From an uncultured Sutterella sp. (lineage in GTDB: Bacteria; Pseudomonadota; Gammaproteobacteria; Burkholderiales; Burkholderiaceae_F), in NCBI GenBank assembly GCA_905206345.1, contig CAJLGW010000049.1:1-15638 (forward strand): 15,638 nucleotides of DNA, read 5' to 3'. The notes under the pieces are model-generated. The model ran no database searches. It saw nothing but the letters and a program-made list of their open reading frames with translations, and was not told the DNA's origin. Below are positions 13,966-15,638 of this stretch, one piece after another; the first letter of the stretch is position 1, and each line of letters begins with the position of its first letter. The position numbers and the translations under genes were made by a program.

Positions 13966-13975
13966 TTGTCGACAA
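13966..13975. promoter_or_regulatory. Candidate GntR operator TTGTCGACAA in the gntR/dcu intergenic region
   Basis: Perfect 10-bp palindrome within AATTTGTCGACAATTT. The same core occurs in the spacer of the argH promoter (5562-5575). A possible plus-strand -10 TACTAT at 13990 would place this site over the -35 of a dcu promoter. Confidence 0.6.
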
Positions 13976-13996
13976 TTTAGTGAATTCCCTACTATC

Positions 13997-14042
13997 ATTA
14001 CAAAAGCTATTGTAATAATCCTTGCCATTTTTCTAGAAAAAT
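13997..14042. repeat. Two further palindromes upstream of the second Dcu gene
   Basis: ATTACAA (13997-14003) and TTGTAAT (14010-14016) form a 7-bp inverted repeat around AAGCTA. ATTTTTCTAGAAAAAT (14027-14042) is a perfect 16-bp palindrome. Neither lies at a gene end or has a matching T-tract, so they are more likely protein sites or leader structures than terminators. Confidence 0.45.
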
Positions 14043-14060
14043 CGAATACTTATCAACAGA

Positions 14061-14115
14061 TTGTCGAACAATTCTTTGGTTTTGTCGATATTTGTTCGAG
14101 CATTTGTCGTCGAAT
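14061..14115. promoter_or_regulatory. Cluster of TTGTCGA-type half-sites before the second Dcu gene
   Basis: Within 55 bp there are TTGTCGAACAA (14061-14071), TTTGTCGATA (14081-14090), TTTGTTCGAG (14091-14100) and TTTGTCGTCGAAT (14103-14115). All resemble half of the TTGTCGACAA palindrome at 13966. Cooperative binding across the dcu control region is suggested. With the preceding elements this accounts for the 359-bp intergenic stretch, in which I see no gene. A possible -10 TACAAT lies at 14133 without a good -35. Confidence 0.5.
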
Positions 14116-14213
14116 TTTCGTTAAAAGACGCTTACAATTCGACCTAATTATTAGAGTGACCATTGTGCGGCACTCTTTTTCTTGTATCTTTTATCTACTT
14201 TCAAGGACAAAAA

Positions 14214-15548
14214 ATGGTCGATCTTGAGTTTTGGCTTCAGCTCGCCGTTGTGCTCTTCTGCCTTGCTGTCGGTGGCCGCTTCGGCGGTGTTGGCTTGGGT
14301 GCTGCCGGTGGTTTCGGTGTGAGCATTTTGGTTTTAGGCTTTGACATGCAACCGGGCTCTCCTCCGGTGTCTGTTTTATTGATTATCACCGCAGTGATTG
14401 CTTGTACGAGTGTGTTGCAAGGCTCCGGTGGTTTGGACTTCTTGGTCGGCTTGGCTGAAAAGTTGCTTCGCAAGTGGCCTCGCGCCATTAACTTTGCAGG
14501 TCCGATCGTTTGCTCCATGTTCGTGATTTTCGTGGGTACAGCCTATGTGGCTTTTGCCGTGTACCCCGTGGTCGCTGAAGTGGCAGCGTCGGCTAAGATT
14601 CGTCCGGAACGCGCTGTTTCTGCCTCTGTGATTTGCGCCGGTATCGGCGTGATGGCTAGCCCCATGAGTGCTGCCATGGCTGCCATGGTGGGCATCATGT
14701 CCGCTTACGGCTACACGCTCTTAGACATCCTTTCTGTTTCTGTGCCGACGTACTTCATCGCCATTCTCTGCGCTTGCTTGTCCGTGAACTGGCGCGGTAG
14801 CGAATTGGAAAAGGATCCCGTGTTCTTGCATCGTGTGGAAACGGGTCAATACACGGAATTGCACGCTAACATTGCTGACCGCTTTAATGTTGAACCCTCT
14901 AAGGGTGCCAAGCTTGGCGTCTTGATCTTTGCCTTGGGTATCTTAACTTCCATCACGGTGGGCTCTGTCGACGCTCTTCGTCCGTCTTGGGAAGTCGCAG
15001 GCAAGATCAGCAAGTTGCCGATCCCGTCTTTGATTCAAATGGTCATGTTGGCCACGGCTCTCGTGATTATTGTTTTGTGTAAGGTGCCGAGCGACAAGTT
15101 TGCCTCCGGTTCCGTCTTCCGCTCCGGTCTTATCGGCGTGGTGGGCGTTTTCGGTATCTCTTGGTTAACGGGCACGTTCTTTGATACGCACAAGGACGTT
15201 TTCGTTCACTACTTCTCTGATATCGCTAGCTCCTCCCCGATCATCTTCTGCGTAGTTTGCTTCTGCTTTAGCTCCGTGATCTTCTCACCGACCGTCAGTA
15301 CGACGATCTTGATGCCGATCGGTTTGGCTTTGGGCTTGCAACCGCAATTGTTGATTGGTATTTGGGCCAGCTGCTACGGTGACTTCGTGATCCCGGGCGG
15401 TGCTCAAATCGGCTGTACGGCTTTTGACCGTACCGGTACCACTAAGTTAGGTAGCTTTGTGTTTAACCACAGTTACATGCGACCGGGTTTGGTCTTTGTA
15501 ACAAGCGGTACCATTGTCGGTTACTTTATCTCTCAAATCATGCTCTAA
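14214..15548 (+). CDS. Anaerobic C4-dicarboxylate transporter, Dcu (DcuA/DcuB) family, copy 2
   Basis: Inner-membrane C4-dicarboxylate carrier of 444 residues, a close paralogue of the protein at 7129 along its whole length. Shared blocks include GGRFGGVGLGAAGG, MQPGSPP (LQPGSPP in copy 1), GTAYVAFAVYPVVAEVA, KLPIPSLIQM, KFASGSVFRSGLIGVVGVFG and IPGGAQIGCTAFDRTGTT near 393-410. The copies differ most in the central loop after ELEKDP (about 200-240) and in the segment before the last helices (FSPTVSTTILMPIGL here, LSPSATVASLMPLGV in copy 1). The ATG at 14214 has AAGGA 6 nt upstream; an in-frame ATG at 14163 has no SD and adds a non-homologous tail. It is divergent from gntR, which probably controls it through the sites between them. 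The direction and substrate of transport cannot be read. No clear terminator is seen before the window ends. Confidence 0.9.
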   Translation: MVDLEFWLQLAVVLFCLAVGGRFGGVGLGAAGGFGVSILVLGFDMQPGSPPVSVLLIITAVIACTSVLQGSGGLDFLVGLAEKLLRKWPRAINFAGPIVCSMFVIFVGTAYVAFAVYPVVAEVAASAKIRPERAVSASVICAGIGVMASPMSAAMAAMVGIMSAYGYTLLDILSVSVPTYFIAILCACLSVNWRGSELEKDPVFLHRVETGQYTELHANIADRFNVEPSKGAKLGVLIFALGILTSITVGSVDALRPSWEVAGKISKLPIPSLIQMVMLATALVIIVLCKVPSDKFASGSVFRSGLIGVVGVFGISWLTGTFFDTHKDVFVHYFSDIASSSPIIFCVVCFCFSSVIFSPTVSTTILMPIGLALGLQPQLLIGIWASCYGDFVIPGGAQIGCTAFDRTGTTKLGSFVFNHSYMRPGLVFVTSGTIVGYFISQIML

Positions 15549-15638
15549 TTTGTGACTTCTACTAATTAGTGTTTGATCAAAAAAGGGTCATCACGGATTT
15601 GTGTGAAAACAACACCTAAAAACCCCATTTTTTAAGAC
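15549..15638 (+). other. Window end, non-coding
   Basis: Ninety bases after the second Dcu gene hold a 10-bp palindrome ACTAATTAGT (15561-15570) and A- and T-runs, but no convincing terminator stem or gene start. Confidence 0.4.

Noticed and set aside
13966..14115. TTGTCGA repeats as a CRISPR array or iteron origin
   Set aside because: The copies are short, irregularly spaced and partly degenerate, with no rep or cas gene; an operator cluster next to gntR explains them better.
14163..14213. Earlier ATG for the second Dcu transporter
   Set aside because: No SD precedes it and the extra 17 residues have no counterpart in the first Dcu copy; AAGGA fits the ATG at 14214.

Overview
The window is 15.6 kb of a Gram-negative bacterial chromosome, most likely a gut-type member of the Burkholderiales (Sutterellaceae such as Sutterella or Parasutterella). 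That placement is inference. It rests on ADP-heptose (LPS core) genes with HldA and HldC as separate proteins, a Gram-negative porin ending in Phe, two anaerobic Dcu-type C4-dicarboxylate transporters, and the general protein style. I see no tRNA, rRNA, CRISPR array, insertion sequence or phage gene.

Layout. (1) 138-3197 is a tightly overlapping operon hldA-hldD-gmhB-hldC for ADP-heptose synthesis, closed by a terminator at 3226. (2) 3413-5321 holds a porin with a near-consensus sigma70 promoter and a 5' hairpin, followed by a secreted SGNH/GDSL-like hydrolase and a strong terminator. (3) 5384-9952 holds an argininosuccinate-lyase-family gene, a Dcu-type transporter and an MmgE/PrpD-family gene. 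The first two are separated by an intercistronic hairpin and the last two by a terminator-like hairpin. (4) 10060-13117 is a unit with a long leader: a 43-codon Ser/Thr/Cys-rich upstream ORF, then a DUF3100 membrane protein, a small 5-TM membrane protein and an M20-family amidohydrolase. (5) 13192-13854 (minus strand) is a GntR/FCD regulator. It is divergent from a second Dcu-type transporter (14214-15548) across a 359-bp intergenic region packed with palindromes.

How the genes may work together. The palindrome TTGTCGACAA, which fits the GTM-N(0-1)-KAC operator rule of FadR-type GntR regulators, lies exactly between the -35 and -10 of the predicted argH promoter. It occurs again in the gntR/dcu intergenic region, where several TTGTCGA half-sites accompany it. 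A related TTGTCGG half-site lies in the leader of the DUF3100 operon. This makes regions 3-5 look like one regulon. An amide-bond hydrolase, a fumarate-releasing lyase, a dehydratase/decarboxylase-family enzyme, a probable two-part transporter and two C4-dicarboxylate carriers would together suit catabolism of a conjugated amino or dicarboxylic acid feeding fumarate/succinate exchange under anaerobiosis. The substrate cannot be read from sequence.

The two items most worth following are the leader peptide/structured leader at about 10090-10502 and the shared operator with its regulon.
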